DNA of 64,000 nucleotides from contig MCFL01000074.1 of the NCBI GenBank assembly GCA_002102555.1, forward strand, positions 51,386 to 115,385. The letters run 5' to 3'. The notes below the pieces were generated by a model. That model did no database searches, was not told the DNA's origin, and saw nothing but the letters and a program-made list of their open reading frames with translations. The translations under genes were made by a program, and so were the position numbers. Shown here in pieces: positions 10,094-21,991 of this stretch. The stretch is from Catenaria anguillulae PL171 (Eukaryota > Blastocladiomycota > Blastocladiomycetes > Blastocladiales > Catenariaceae). The stretch's first letter is position 1; every line of letters starts with the position of its first letter.

Positions 10094-11896
10094 ATGGAAG
10101 CCTTAAGGAACACCGCCTCAGATGCGCCTCCTTCCCATGAAGGCTCGCAACATGAGTTGATACTGCTACCCAACCAGACCATCACGATACCTGCTCCTCC
10201 AATCAACAAAGACTCACGATGCCCAATCCCACCATTGCCGCTCTCTTTCCTTTTATCCGTTCTGATAGGAGGCACACAGATCATGCTTGGCCTCGTCGCC
10301 TGGTACTTGACCTTGTCATCCACGCAACCCACGGCTCGCATGTACGCTCACGACCTCCAAACTGAGCTTCTTGATACCGTCGCACTCCGGCTCCAAACAC
10401 ACGTCGCAGCCGCGCAACGACTCAATGGCATCCAAGTAGCCAACTGGAGATCAAACATTTACCGTCGAGATGATACGCCAGTCGTCATGAGTCAATTGTT
10501 GGATACAATCATAGTGTACAAGGACCTAGTGACAACTCAAACATTCACAACACAGCAGGGTGGATTGAATGGTTTTTATGCACGGAGAAAACCACTTGTT
10601 GGCGGCGTTCTAGGTGATGATGGCGTCGAGTATGTCAAGTGGGAAATGGATCGGTCTTCCTCAACGTTGACTGAATCCGTTGTGGATCCGACGAATGGGA
10701 CACAGCTTGCTGTGTTGTCGCAACAGGTCGGGTATAATGCTACGGGCGAGAAATGGGTCACGCAAGTTGGGCAAAATCCAACTGAATCGTCGCCAGCAGT
10801 GTGGTCGCGAGCGTACACCTGGCGAGGTACCTTGTGGATTACGCTTTCCCAGGCCATATTTGACAGCAACCTCACGTACCAGGGAGTGGCATGCACCGAT
10901 TTGGACTTGGCCTTCATCAGCCGAGTCCTGTCCGCTTCCCTGTCAACACTTCGACCACGATTGGGCGATTCGGCGTCATTGTACGCACTAGAGCGCGAGT
11001 CGATGACCATCATTGGAACTTCAAACCTGTCCCAGTATGAGCGACTGCTGGCTCCTTCTGCCGATCGCCCATTCACCCTATCCGAACTGGGCGCCTTGGA
11101 TCCGAGGGTCAAGCTCCTTGCTAGCCAAATCGGCACCGCCCAACTCGCCTTCCCATTCACGTTACGCTTGGGCGACGTGTACGCCCACCTCACAGAAGTT
11201 CCTTCCACGTCGGCGACCTTAAACTGGACCCTCCTCCTACTCTTTCCATCGTCAACCGTCCACGACCCACTGTCTGCCGCGACATCACGATCGATTGGGA
11301 CAGTCCTTGTCGTTGTGATTGTCGGCATCTCGTCCTCGATCCTCGTGTCCCTCGCAATCTCCAAAGTCCTTCGCGGCATCACAAACGACATGCAGTTGCT
11401 CGCTCAGTTTCAGTTTCGTCAAGTAATTGCCAGTCGCGACACACTCAGGGGTGGGACATCCTGGATCACAGAGGTATGGATGATCCAGAACGCCTTCTTG
11501 CGTGCGACAAAGATGTTTGGCGAAGCTGTACGGCGGGGGAGGGTAGGCAGTGCGATACATGGCTACTTTGGGTTGACGACGGCGAGCACTGAAGTGGACT
11601 TGGCGGCGGCACAGGACGCAGCCAGCACGAGCCTGTTTGGCGGGATTGGCGGGTCGGCCACGGTCCCATTGCATCCTCTGCTGGTTGCGAATAACGTACA
11701 GTCTGTCGAGGGAACGCCGGCAACGGTTAGTGCGACACTATCAACGCTTCAATTATCGTCGCAGGCGAGCTCGACGGGGCATGAAAGACATCACATGGGC
11801 CCGTTTTGGGGGGCGGCAGCGCTATCGCCGACACAAACAGTGTCTTCGTCGGGAGCATCTGATTCTGCATTGGGCAATCGTGCAATAATACACTGA
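10094..11896 (+). CDS. Two-pass Cache-HAMP-like membrane sensor without an output domain
   Basis: An intronless 600-residue frame begins at the first ATG. A membrane helix at ~45-75 is followed by an extracytoplasmic region of about 330 residues whose opening helix and following strands (LNGFYARR segment) resemble the dCache domains of fungal receptor cyclases. A second helix (~395-425, VLVVVIVGISSSILVSLAI) leads into a HAMP-like stretch and an amphipathic helix (EVWMIQNAFLRATKMFGEA) that in such receptors normally precedes a cyclase or kinase. Here the chain instead becomes Ser/Thr-rich and ends, and only 261 bases separate it from the next gene, so no catalytic domain can follow. It lies 180 bases after the adenylyl cyclase on the same strand. 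It may signal through a partner (inference). The family call rests on layout, not on a diagnostic motif. Confidence 0.65.
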   Translation: MEALRNTASDAPPSHEGSQHELILLPNQTITIPAPPINKDSRCPIPPLPLSFLLSVLIGGTQIMLGLVAWYLTLSSTQPTARMYAHDLQTELLDTVALRLQTHVAAAQRLNGIQVANWRSNIYRRDDTPVVMSQLLDTIIVYKDLVTTQTFTTQQGGLNGFYARRKPLVGGVLGDDGVEYVKWEMDRSSSTLTESVVDPTNGTQLAVLSQQVGYNATGEKWVTQVGQNPTESSPAVWSRAYTWRGTLWITLSQAIFDSNLTYQGVACTDLDLAFISRVLSASLSTLRPRLGDSASLYALERESMTIIGTSNLSQYERLLAPSADRPFTLSELGALDPRVKLLASQIGTAQLAFPFTLRLGDVYAHLTEVPSTSATLNWTLLLLFPSSTVHDPLSAATSRSIGTVLVVVIVGISSSILVSLAISKVLRGITNDMQLLAQFQFRQVIASRDTLRGGTSWITEVWMIQNAFLRATKMFGEAVRRGRVGSAIHGYFGLTTASTEVDLAAAQDAASTSLFGGIGGSATVPLHPLLVANNVQSVEGTPATVSATLSTLQLSSQASSTGHERHHMGPFWGAAALSPTQTVSSSGASDSALGNRAIIH

Positions 11897-12157
11897 GCGA
11901 CCATGATTTTGCACTGCATTGAATACTTGGACAAGGCACTGGCCGATGTAAAATTGAGAGAAAAAAAAAGAAGGAAAACACAAAATCACAAGGATTGAGA
12001 GGATTGAAGGATAGAGACAAGCGAAAGATACGTGTGACCCGTCGTCAAGAGCGTAAGAGCCATACAAAGATCATAGTAGGGTGGAAAGCATATACAAACG
12101 GACGACACCAAACAATCTAGGACGAAGAGGGGTGCTCAGTAACCCTTGAACCCCACT
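11897..12157. other. Short convergent 3' region
   Basis: The Cache sensor and the GTPase gene converge here. It contains an A-rich patch (near 11960) and nothing that looks coding. Confidence 0.3.
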
Positions 12158-14729
12158 TTACGCCTTGTACCCTCGTGGCTTACTACCACTTGTTGCGACT
12201 CCCGCACCTACCCCTGTGCTCGACCCAGCACCCGCTGCCGCTGCAGTCGCAGGCGCCACCTTTGCCGTTGCAGCCGACTTGGCCTTGAACCTAGGCGACC
12301 GCTCTGCCGCTCCCGGCGGCGGTGCTGTACTTCTTGCTGGCGTGCTTGGCGGCTCGATATCCTGCGGCTCGTCTGTCGGGTGCGCCGCTCTTACGTCCAC
12401 CTCATCGCTGTTGAACGGCTCAATGACCTCACCTGGCGCATAGACCCTCGTCACTTTTCCAATTCCCTTTGTCCTGCCCTCCCGGAACAGCACCCTCGCC
12501 CCAGGCTTGATGTACTCTGGGTACTGCAAGAACCTGAACCGCACCCTTGCCCGATCGCCGGAGCGGAGTACGCCGCGGTCCATGTCAACCAAACTGGCCG
12601 TCTGCCTGACGTTACCGCAATGCAGCATGGCTTGGTACTTTGTGTTGATGGTGGTCGAGTGGAACAAGATCAAGCACTCGGCCTCAAACTCGCGCGACGC
12701 AAACGGGGCAGGGTTGGGCGACACGAGCACCATGCCCTTGCGCAGCTGCGCGCGCTTGATCTTCTTGAGTGCAAAGCTTGCCGTGTGACCTGCCGATGCA
12801 ACGGGCACGGGCACACGCTTGATGTGAATGCCCTTGACTTGGGTCAGCGTAAAGTTGCCGAGCGTGTCGGGTCCGAGCATGAGCTGGTCGCCCACGCACA
12901 CGACGCCCGACAGAATGGTGCCCGAGACGACGGTCCCGACGCCTGGGACGGAAAATGACTCGGTGATCTGGTACTCAACGGGCGCATCGGGGGCGTACTT
13001 TGTCATCATGGGCAGCAAGTTGAGGAACTGGCGCAGGTATGGGAGACCTTGGCCCGTCACGTTGGACACGAGAAAGATGGGGCAGATGCGATCCGACACA
13101 AACGTGTTGCTGACGCGCACAACGTCCTCGTGGCTCCGCACAAACATGGGGATCTTGCGGCATCCGGGCGACTTGAGCACCTTCAAGAGCTGCTTGAGCG
13201 TTGCCTCGAGCACGTTTCCGGGGCACATATCGATCTTGGTCACGACAATCATGACGGGCACGTTGAGTGCGAGGTTGAGGCCCAAGTGCTCCTTGGTCAT
13301 GCCAATAATGCCCATGTTGGCGCCTACCATGAGCATGGCGAAATCGGGCGCGGTTCCGCACAAACCATACACGGTCGTCTTGAGGTATTTTTCGTGACCG
13401 GCAAGGTCAATGAACGTGAGCACCTTGGACGCAGCGTGCGCAATCTCGTCCCAGCCGGCCTTGCGAATGGGCGTGGGTGCAGTTGGCGTTGCATCTGCCT
13501 CGTCCTCGTCACCCTCGGCATGCTCGTGCGCCCCACCGGGTGCCGCCACGGCGCCCCCGCGCGCCGCATCTGTCGCAGGGTTGTACCCAACGCCGACCTG
13601 GGCGCCACGCGCATCAAACCCAACACACTCCATGCCCAAACTACTGGTGCGCCCCGTCTCGAGCTCGTGCTTGTGGCGAAACAGCGCCGCGCGCGCCTTG
13701 CCTCGGCCATTGTCGAGCGCATTCTTTGTCAAGACGCCCAAGCAACTCGACTTGCCTGCATCCACGTTGCCGCACACGGCAACTCGCACCTCCATCACGT
13801 CCTGGACGTTGGATGGGATGCGGCGAATGAGCAAGTAGCCGCATCGGTTGTTCGGGTCCATGGCTGGTGCTGGCGGTGGGGCGAGGAGGGTGGCCGCGAG
13901 AGCGGTCGATGTGGACGTGGCGGTCGAAGGCGTGGTCAGTAGAGCCTCGACAGTTTGCGCGGTTGAGTGCGTGGGCGACTTTTCGCCAAGAAAGGTGACG
14001 GCTGCACAGAGGGGCGGGTTGGCGACGATCGAGGCGAGGGTCGCGAGGGCAGCGTCAAAGTCGGCCGAGGTGAGGTTGAGCGGAACGCTTGCGTCATCTG
14101 ATTTGTTCAATGCGCATGTTGAATTTATGAGTCACGGAAGCGTCGATAGCAAAAGAGAGAAGAAAAAAAATGCACATACCATCCAGCATGCCCAACTCAT
14201 ATATACACTCGCCACGTCCAGCACTCATGCGAGCTGCCAGATCAGCAGCGAGCGCCTCGCGCTCCTCGGGCGTCGGGTCCAAGAGGCGCCGTCGTGCTGC
14301 AGCCACGCGTTCGGCGAGCGTTGGAGCTGCCGAGGCGGATGCCGAGTCATTGGCAAGCCCAGAGTCGGATCCGTCGTTTGCAATGTCGGCCGGGGTAAAG
14401 AGGAATGCGAGATCATTGTTGCTACTGCCAATGTTCGCGGACGGGGCGTCGGGGGCTGAGGCGAGGAGTTGCGCGACTTGGGACGTGATGTCGTCAACGG
14501 TTGCTGCCGTTGTTGTTGTTGTTGACGTTACAGAGGCAGAGGGTGCCGAATCGGTGAATCCCAGCTGCGAGGCGAGGTCGGCTGCAAGCGATTCCGCGGC
14601 GGCCGTAGGGCACGGCGCTGTTGAGAAGTTGGCTGGATCCATTACCGAGGGCGCAGAAGGAGTTGCTGGGGCCGTGGGGGTAGTAGAGGCAAAGGTGGCA
14701 TTGGCCGACTTGTTGTGCTTGCGTGGCAT
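12158..14729 (-). CDS. GTPBP1: GTPBP1-like translational GTPase
   Basis: Two minus-strand exons (14729-14180, 14097-12158) joined in phase encode about 829 residues. The G domain has all motifs of EF-Tu-type GTPases: G1 GNVDAGKS, a switch region with [14 protein letters not shown]3 DLAGHEKY and G4 TKIDMC, followed by beta-barrel domains ([20 protein letters not shown], then [19 protein letters not shown]). The SSLGME element and spacing are those of GTPBP1/GTPBP2, the no-go decay and ribosome-rescue factors, rather than of EF-1alpha or Hbs1. The first ~230 residues are low-complexity Ala/Thr/Ser, with a short helical segment around the intron; the tail is Ala/Gly-rich. The protein should act on cytosolic ribosomes. 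Some residues between G1 and G3 (Gly/Ala/Glu-rich insert) are extra. Confidence 0.9.
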
Positions 14730-15350
14730 GATTGTGTGGCACGATGTAAATATCGAGGTGGTATGGGATTAAGCAAGGATGATGAAGCGTGCTGGGAGTG
14801 GGGTGCGGACAGAATGCGGGGATACGGGGAACCGAGCTGATACTTGAATGATTTCAATGAGTTGAAGAAGCGAGTGTTTGCATCGAGTCTTCCTGGATTG
14901 GATTGTTCTGTCTGTATTGACGAAAACATCGTTACTTATTGAGTCGATATGTATGTGCATTTTTCGTCAAGGTTTTGCATACTCCCTATCCCCTCAGGCG
15001 ACGATGGACGCGTCCAATCGACGGCGTGGATGGATCATCATCACGTGCATTCGACTTGCCACTTCCCATGACTTGACTCAACTCGACTCGGACTGGTCGG
15101 TTGGAGGCATATGTATGTGCATGCGTCCGACCAGTTAGCTCGGTTCGCCGTACCGCATCGCGCCACAATGCAAGCAGGATTCGCTCTGGTCCCTGGGTAA
15201 ATGCCTGTCTCCGCCCACGTCACGTCTGCGTCTTCAAGTGCACCTCGCCTGTTCAGTGAAGTCAACATCACGTGTTGCCCGTCAAACGCTGACTCGATCA
15301 TCCATGGACAACAAAGATACCTCGCTGCCGCTCTCCTGGTGTCTGTGCAG
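14730..15350. other. Intergenic, upstream of GTPBP1-like gene and the next plus-strand gene
   Basis: The outer ends are presumably promoters for the two diverging genes. Open frames here have no recognisable domain. The first exon or exons of the gene at 15351 may lie between 15190 and 15350, but I could not fix a start codon. Confidence 0.3.
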
Positions 15351-16892
15351 AGGGAGACACTCACGAGGACGAATGCATACCTACCTTCGAGTCTGCCAGC
15401 ACTTCCGCGACGGCCACACCGGCTCTCAATGCGACCCCTCAACCGCCCACCGCGCGACCTCTCCCTTGGAAGAACAACGCCCAATTCAGACGCCAAGTGT
15501 TGTCCCAAGTCGCTCTCATCAAGACACGCAACGTAAACGGGCAGAACGTCGAGGTCGTTGACGAGCTGGAGTTCCGTGATGGAAAAAACGCTGTGCTGCT
15601 GCCGGCCCTTGATAGCCTCTTCGTGCATCGCTCCGTAACAGGCGTGACAACACACTCAACAGCACCGGTTCTTTCTCAGGATGCGTACGTCGTTAAGTTT
15701 TTGTATAACTCAATCCACGGCCGTTGACATGCGCACATGGTTTTTCCCGCAGTTTCCAAGTCTTTGCAGCCGCCCCTCAACATGTCAAGTATGCTTTCCT
15801 TCATGTGGTCTTCTTTCGCGCTGATGCGAGCGCCTGGCGTATGCAATTGCAGTCAAGAGAAGGGAGATTTCAAACGTGACCGATTTGATCCTCCCGATCC
15901 TCGATATCATCAAAGCGTTCCTGAGCAAGGCTCCAACTGAACCCACAATGCGCTCTGTCCAGATTCTGCTTGCAAATGGCATGTTTTCCCTTGGTCTCCC
16001 TTGAGTGCAACAGCACGGCTAAGTGCTTGCGCGGGCACTACAATACCCTCAGGTTACTGCCCGCCCGAGCTGGAATGGACCCCGCTTTCAGCAACCGCGA
16101 TGAGCGCGCTCGAAGCTCAGGTCGCTGCTGCTGTCAAAGCAAAGACCTACGGCACAAGCAACCAGTCCATTGTGATCCTCGCAGTTCTCTACGATGGATC
16201 GTACGCTACTGGCGAATCTCTCAAGGTACTTGCCACTATCGCTTGCACAGCCCATCGCGTCGATTCTCGTCACCATTGACTGGTCTCCCATCAATGTTGA
16301 TTCATAGCGTGCCCTCACCCGTCTCCTGGAGTGCGTTGCCAACTATTGCGCTCCAATTGCGCCAGGCACCTTCATGGAAGACGACCAGTTGTGCCCCGCT
16401 TCCCGGATCATGGGTGACGTGGCTGCCCGCGATCGTCTCCAACTTGCCTTTGCGCGAATTTTTCCCAAGCTGGGAGCTCTGCATCGGTTGGCGGTCGGGG
16501 GCACCATGTTCGAGGCCAGTATCCTGCGTGAGTCGTTTGACAATACCGGGCGATCTGCTCGCGGGAAAGCGGGCCGCAATGTATCGACAACCAAGGCAAC
16601 TCCTTCGCAACATGCTCGCACGCCCCCCCCCCCCCATGCAGCCGCCTCTGGTGGCGGGTCCGTGGTCACCTCGGCGCACCTGATTCGCGGTACCCAGGCC
16701 GTTACTCAACCGAAGTCCCGCCGTGCCCAGCAGTTGGTGACGCCGGGGTACACGGTACCGTCACAGCCGATGGGCCCGCCGGCAACGCCAGAACAACAAC
16801 AGCAACCGCGGCCGACCGCGCAGTCCACCATTCCTATGGTCTCACACCCATCTTTGCTTCAACCAACCCTTTCGCTGCAGTTAAGGTTGTAA
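15351..16892 (+). CDS. Unrecognised spliced gene
   Basis: Coding character is clear but the product is not recognised. Likely exon blocks are 15351-15634 (Ala/Thr/Pro-rich, then a block starting PWKNNAQFRRQVLSQV), a small block from 15680, one from about 15750 to 15788, 15853-15993 (contains ISNVTDLILPILDIIKAFLS), 16053-16225 and 16308-16892. The last three joins agree in phase. The joins between 15634 and 15853 do not all agree, so either an exon edge is wrong or a base is missing. The 16308 exon begins with a helical, Cys-containing segment (RALTRLLECVANYCAP) and ends in a Pro/Gln-rich tail. A run of C bases inside it (16623-16635) codes for prolines. No membrane helix or catalytic motif was found. 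The start codon is not identified. Confidence 0.45.
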
Positions 16893-18908
16893 ATAACGCC
16901 CTTCGTGAAGTCATTTCACTAGATCACATGCATTTGTTTATTCATCCATCTGTGTGCATATGCGTTGATTTGACGGTTCTCGCACTCCAAGGCGCCAAGA
17001 TACTTGTGGTTGATCGATGGCTCAATGAGCGAGCTCGTGCCTCCTCTGGTAAACATTGACACACTTGCGCATGGATTACGTCCGGCCTCCAATATCGCTG
17101 CCTAAACACTATCGTGCGATTTGTGCCCTGCCAGCCACATCACAAAGCTCAACCAGGGCGATTTCGCTCTTGAATGTATTCTTTCTTCCACGAAAAGTGT
17201 CCACTCTCAAATGCTCGGACACTTTGGTTCACTGGGCGCGTGTGAGCAATCCATCATGCATTGGTTCGTGGCCACGTTTCGGGCATGCATGTGGCCAAGA
17301 CCAGCTGCAATTGTCACATGATAAAAGAATCATCCGCACACTAACTTCAATTAACGTTGACAGAATGAGTTGCAAATGTGTTTAACTTCGTTGATTCACA
17401 TCAATTAATCTGGCACGTGAGCAATGTTTGGTGGATTTAGCAACGCGATGGATGCCATGTCTCACATGCTGCATTGAGAGGCAGAGTGTCAATGGTGCAC
17501 GTCCTCAGTTTCTCGTTACTGAGCTCGTCACGTTGAAGAATATCATGGAATGCGGAAGCGATGAAAGTGTTGCCTGTTGCCTTTTGTCTCACACCCAGAC
17601 CTCGAACTCGATTGCAGGGCACTCAAGGGACTCAATGTGCACGAGATGGACTCACCATCCTTGGCGTTCATTTCGGCTTGGTTCAAGTATCCATGACACA
17701 TGAATTCAGGGAGTCTCCATCACAGCCGCTGACTTGAGAAGAAAGGAAAATGACCGTTGGTGCGAAAGAAGATTCCCATCGAATCTTGACCACTCGATAC
17801 TCATCATTGGGATACGAACTGGGTGTTGTATATATCAACCGATGAAAGAAGGAGGCCGACCCCCTGCAGCTCCAGCGGCAGCGGGCTGTGAGATAACTGT
17901 GCCGAGGCAACCCCATCAGGGCAGTCGTGTGATTAAGGACACAGGACTACATATCTAACGCTTGCAATTCGCAAATTGGCAGCGCCTCATCAACTTGTGT
18001 GTGAATAGGGTGTTAGTCCATTTGGTCCAGCAAGATTGAGATTGTGGGGGTCGATTGGCCCACAGGCTGACCTGGGCAAAATGAATGATTATTGTGGGCT
18101 TGCAGGTGGAATCAAAATGGCCAATCCAGAGTGGCAAGCACATGTTTGTGAGGCAGAGCAACAACGGGGCATGCCATTGTTGGTGGCCCGCCTCACATGT
18201 GGCCAGTGAACACGAGCGCGAGACAGGTCCGAATGAGCATGACGAGCCGACAAGAGGCTCGTGTTCGATTGAGCAGCGATTGGCCGCTGGCCCGCCGGGA
18301 ATATAAGATGATATGCAGTCTTGTCATCGCCTGGCCACACTGTTCCAATCGCCAAATTGCAATTTCACAAGCGTACAATATAAGGTCTGATCCCCTCGCT
18401 TCGACTTACTTGACCCACAACGCTCAACCAGCATCAAGGAGCACATTTTCATCGCTGAATTCCCCTCTCTCTCGCTTTCTCGCCTCATTCGTCGCTGGGC
18501 TGTGACCGCCACTCGCAAAAGTTTGCCGACCAACGAAGGATTCCCTCTCGACCCTCAAGCTTCACGCAGGACAGGACGACCGTGTACAAGAATTTTACTT
18601 GACGCCCATTGACGAAATCTGGTGGCCATTGTACGTGCAATCGTCCTCGTGCCTGCAATATGTGTTTTGAGTCCCGCGTGCGGCCGTCTCAGGATTGTCA
18701 CGGATTCGGATTTGGATTCGGATTTGGCGGAGACGAGTCAATGTTCGCGCCTTGCCCGGCCCCGTCACGGCGTCACAGAAACTCGAAATGAAATATTCAT
18801 ATCTCTGTTGGCTGACCGTCACTTGTCTCTTCTCTTCTCTTCTCTCCTCTCCTCTGTTGCCCGGCCCCCAGCTCGTTATCCTCATCAACTACCACATTCA
18901 GCGCAGCC
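16893..18908. other. Long intergenic region upstream of the cyclin gene
   Basis: Two kilobases without convincing coding sequence. Short open frames on both strands lack domain signals. A 12-base tandem (ttcggatttgga type) lies near 18708-18731 and a strong CT tract (tctcttctcttctc type) near 18828-18860, just before the cyclin ATG; the latter probably belongs to its promoter or leader. AT-rich 'atataag' words occur at about 18300 and 18377. Confidence 0.4.
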
Positions 18909-20855
18909 ATGGCATCCACTGTGGGAATCTCTCGCTCATTCAGCGTCCGCGCCCCGCCCCACCCAGCATCGCTGCTCGCTGCGTCGCCCTCACTTGCCAA
19001 CCCCAACGCCAGCAAGCCGCCACCCTCGTCCCAAGCCGACAGAATGGACGACGAGGCCACCGACCGTGACGGCGACGGCGACACCATGATGGTCGACGAC
19101 GTGGCGGCCGCCGCCACCAGTGCGCCACGCAGCCGCCGGGCATCAGACAATGACTCTGCGCAAGACCTGTCCGAGGCTTCGCCGCCCCCGCCACTGGTGC
19201 TGGAGCCGTTCCCACTGACGCACCCGACGGCCAACACGCTCGACTTTTACGCCTCGCTGCTCGCGTCGGTCGCCCTGTCGCTGTGGGCAAAGCGGCCCTT
19301 GCCCTCGACGCCCGTACAGTGCGCCAACTGCCACCAGCTGCCGCTCACGGCCCTGCTCAAGCACCTGCTCGTCACAACAAAGCTGCCGCTCGAGCAGTTC
19401 TACCTGGCCCTCAAGTACGTCCAGGTCCTCGTGTCGTCCTATCCGGAGCTCGTCCATGTCTCAAAGCCCGGGTCCGAGATTCGCGTCACCATTGCCGCCA
19501 TCATCCTCGCCAACAAGCTCATGGAGGACAACTACATCTCCAAACGGTCGTGGGCCCGCGTCTCGTCGCTGTCCCTACAGGAGCTCAACCGCATGGAGCT
19601 CGAGATTCTCGACGGTCTCCACTGGAACCTCGAGATTTCCGTCAAGGAGTACAATGCCTGGATTGTGTGGGTGGGCGACCTGCGGCGGTATTGGCGCAAA
19701 ATCTTTATGGCACCCTACGACCCAAGTGCATCCTCGGCTGCTTCGTCAACAAATGGCGGCGGCGCATCCATTGCCACGGTGCCCTCGCCCTCGCCACAGG
19801 CATCACCCGCCACACCATCACTTGCACGCACCCTGCGCCACCAAGACTCGGCCATGTCACTGCACTCACCCACACCTCAAGCGCTCGCGCAACCGCCAAC
19901 GCCACGGCGTGCAGGTGCACCGGGAACAGCGGGAGGTCAGCAGCAATTGCCACCAATCCGCACACGTACGGGCCGGTCGCGCGCCGTCTCCGACTCTGTC
20001 CACCGGCCCGCCATGCCCGAACTGCCTCCCCCAGAGACCATGCCGAGTTTGCCGCCTGCAGCAGTTGCGGCAAATCAAGCCAATGTGGCAGCGTCACAAA
20101 AGCCCTTGCCGCCAGTTTCTCAGCAACAACATCCGCAACAGCAACCATCCGCCGTCGCGCCACACCTCCGGCACCAATCCTCATCCACAGCCACCACCAC
20201 CACGGGCCGCATGCGCTCGGCTTCCCACTCGACACGGCTACGCCCCGACTGGGCCGCGACCCTGCCCGCACCGACCGCTGCACACCTGCCACCCGCCGCC
20301 TACCCGACAGCCACGCCATCCAACATGCTCGCCAACCTGTCGCTCGCAGCTTCTCCATCCACATCGCGGTTCCCGCCGCCGTCCATGCACGTTGCCCACC
20401 CAGTCCACTTGGCCATGCCGACGCCACGCCGCGCGGCACACCCCGCAGCCGCACTCACCGGCGCACCGGCGCCAAGATACGCCCCGGGCGGTGCGGGCGT
20501 TGGCCCCATGACTGGCGGCGTTGGTGCGCGCATGGGCGAGTTTGGCGTGTCGTCGGCCACGTCGGGCGGGGTTCCGCTGGGTCACTTGGCCATGGCCGCC
20601 GTGGTGCCCATTACGCTGCCTGCCCCAAGGCCGACGGCGGCTACTCAGTCGAGTACGGTTGGTGGCGCTGGGGCGTTGCATCCCGTGCGCGAGCAAGTCA
20701 CGCGGTCGGGGTCCATGGACGCGTCTGGGGCGTTGCCTGTGGCTCCAGAGTATGCCGAGCAGACGGCGGCGGCGAGTATGGCCCGGCAGCACCAACAGCA
20801 AGGAGAGCCCGCGTCGGCATTTGACCAGTACACGCACCGGTTTGATTACAACTGA
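18909..20855 (+). CDS. PCL/PHO80-like cyclin
   Basis: A single exon encodes 648 residues from the first ATG, which follows a CT-rich leader. The cyclin box spans about 95-260: LDFYASLLASVALSLWAKRP, then PLEQFYLALKYVQ, then the hallmark TIAAIILANKLMEDNYIS and SLQELNRMELEILDGLHWNLEIS. The LANKLMEDN and MELEILDGLHWNL segments are typical of fungal PCL/PHO80/Pas1-class G1 cyclins that partner Pho85-type CDKs. Beyond the box lies a ~390-residue tail rich in Ala, Pro, Ser and Thr with no recognised domain; the head (~1-90) is also low complexity. The protein probably regulates a CDK in G1 or nutrient control (family inference). The strong third-position C/G bias produces long antisense frames that are not genes. 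Confidence 0.88.
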   Translation: MASTVGISRSFSVRAPPHPASLLAASPSLANPNASKPPPSSQADRMDDEATDRDGDGDTMMVDDVAAAATSAPRSRRASDNDSAQDLSEASPPPPLVLEPFPLTHPTANTLDFYASLLASVALSLWAKRPLPSTPVQCANCHQLPLTALLKHLLVTTKLPLEQFYLALKYVQVLVSSYPELVHVSKPGSEIRVTIAAIILANKLMEDNYISKRSWARVSSLSLQELNRMELEILDGLHWNLEISVKEYNAWIVWVGDLRRYWRKIFMAPYDPSASSAASSTNGGGASIATVPSPSPQASPATPSLARTLRHQDSAMSLHSPTPQALAQPPTPRRAGAPGTAGGQQQLPPIRTRTGRSRAVSDSVHRPAMPELPPPETMPSLPPAAVAANQANVAASQKPLPPVSQQQHPQQQPSAVAPHLRHQSSSTATTTTGRMRSASHSTRLRPDWAATLPAPTAAHLPPAAYPTATPSNMLANLSLAASPSTSRFPPPSMHVAHPVHLAMPTPRRAAHPAAALTGAPAPRYAPGGAGVGPMTGGVGARMGEFGVSSATSGGVPLGHLAMAAVVPITLPAPRPTAATQSSTVGGAGALHPVREQVTRSGSMDASGALPVAPEYAEQTAAASMARQHQQQGEPASAFDQYTHRFDYN

Positions 20856-21991
20856 GCGATGCCAGTCCCCCTACGCACTTGATGATGATTATTAGAGTTG
20901 GTTGGTTGGTTTCTTTTCAATTTGCTGCTCACATCTCCATTGCTTCATTTGCCCTTGATTTCCCACCTGCCTCTTGTACACCCCCCTCCACCCAAGACCT
21001 CCGCATATGTCCGTATTTTTTTTTCTTGATTGTTATCCACACTCGTGTTGTTTGCTACATTTTGCTTGCGTTCCTTTCCAGCTTGTACAGTACTTGTCAT
21101 CCTTGCATGTCGTCTTCGCATGTCTTGTCCATCCGGGTCCCTTTTTTTGCTTGTCGTGTGCTGTGTGCTTGGGTCTTTCGACCGTCTGGAACGTCAGAAA
21201 CCCATTACCTTCCCTCCCCCCCCCACCCACACCAATGTAATATGAAGCTTTCTGCAGTCTGTTTTGCTCATTCCACTATTTCTTTCACTGTGGAGGCGCG
21301 ATGCAGCATCCAATCTATCGGACGTCTCGCGGACATGCGCGTGTGGAAAGGAGTTGGAACAGGAAGATACAAGCATTTACTGGAAGTACAATGGCGTGGT
21401 GGAGCCACTCGGCCGATACTGTACCATGACTCACCGGTCATCTCAAGTCACGCTGCTCCATGACTCACATTTTAGTCAATGCTCACCGGTACAACGAGTT
21501 GCTCGTCGCCATCATCAAGCGCACCATCACAGTCCCGCCCGATCCCCAACGGCCGTCGGGAAAAGCCGGGGCGCCTCTGTGGCCAACGACGACACGCGGG
21601 ACGATCCAAATTGGCCCGAAGGGATTGCTTGTCCAATCGGAGTGGAGCGCAGAAACGGATCACGGCCACAAGCGTCCTTGTTTTTGTAGCAGGTGGCTTG
21701 CTGGCTTGCCTGGGCTTGATCAACGTGGGCAAGTGCGTGTGTTGAACGCGTGTGTGGTTGGCGGTTGGTTGGGTGCGGTAGTGACGCGTCGGGGTTCGAT
21801 GCATGTTCGCCGAGATTCCATGCGCAAATCGGGCAGGACAGGTGCAGCCAACGCAACCCTATAAAGCCCGTCAACGGCCCTCTCTTTCCACTTCTTTTCT
21901 CTGCTGCGCAGTATACCCGCAAGACTCGGTTCATACGTTGTAAGTCTGCTTGAATCTTCTGAACCACCCATCAACGACGTATCTTCATACC
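20856..21991. other. Intergenic between cyclin and ornithine aminotransferase
   Basis: The left part is T-rich with pyrimidine runs, suited to the cyclin 3' UTR. The right part serves as promoter for the aminotransferase and holds a TATAAA word. Open frames at 21264-21864 have no recognisable domain. Confidence 0.4.
21860..21865 (+). promoter_or_regulatory. Candidate TATA box of the ornithine aminotransferase gene
   Basis: TATAAA stands 127 bases before the start codon, within a GC-rich surrounding (cctATAAAgcccg). The distance would allow a leader of roughly 90 bases. This is a sequence match only. Confidence 0.35.

Noticed and set aside
19283-20824. 513-codon alternative-frame open frame over the cyclin gene
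   Set aside because: The cyclin box and PCL motifs lie in the other frame. The long overlap results from strong third-position C/G bias.
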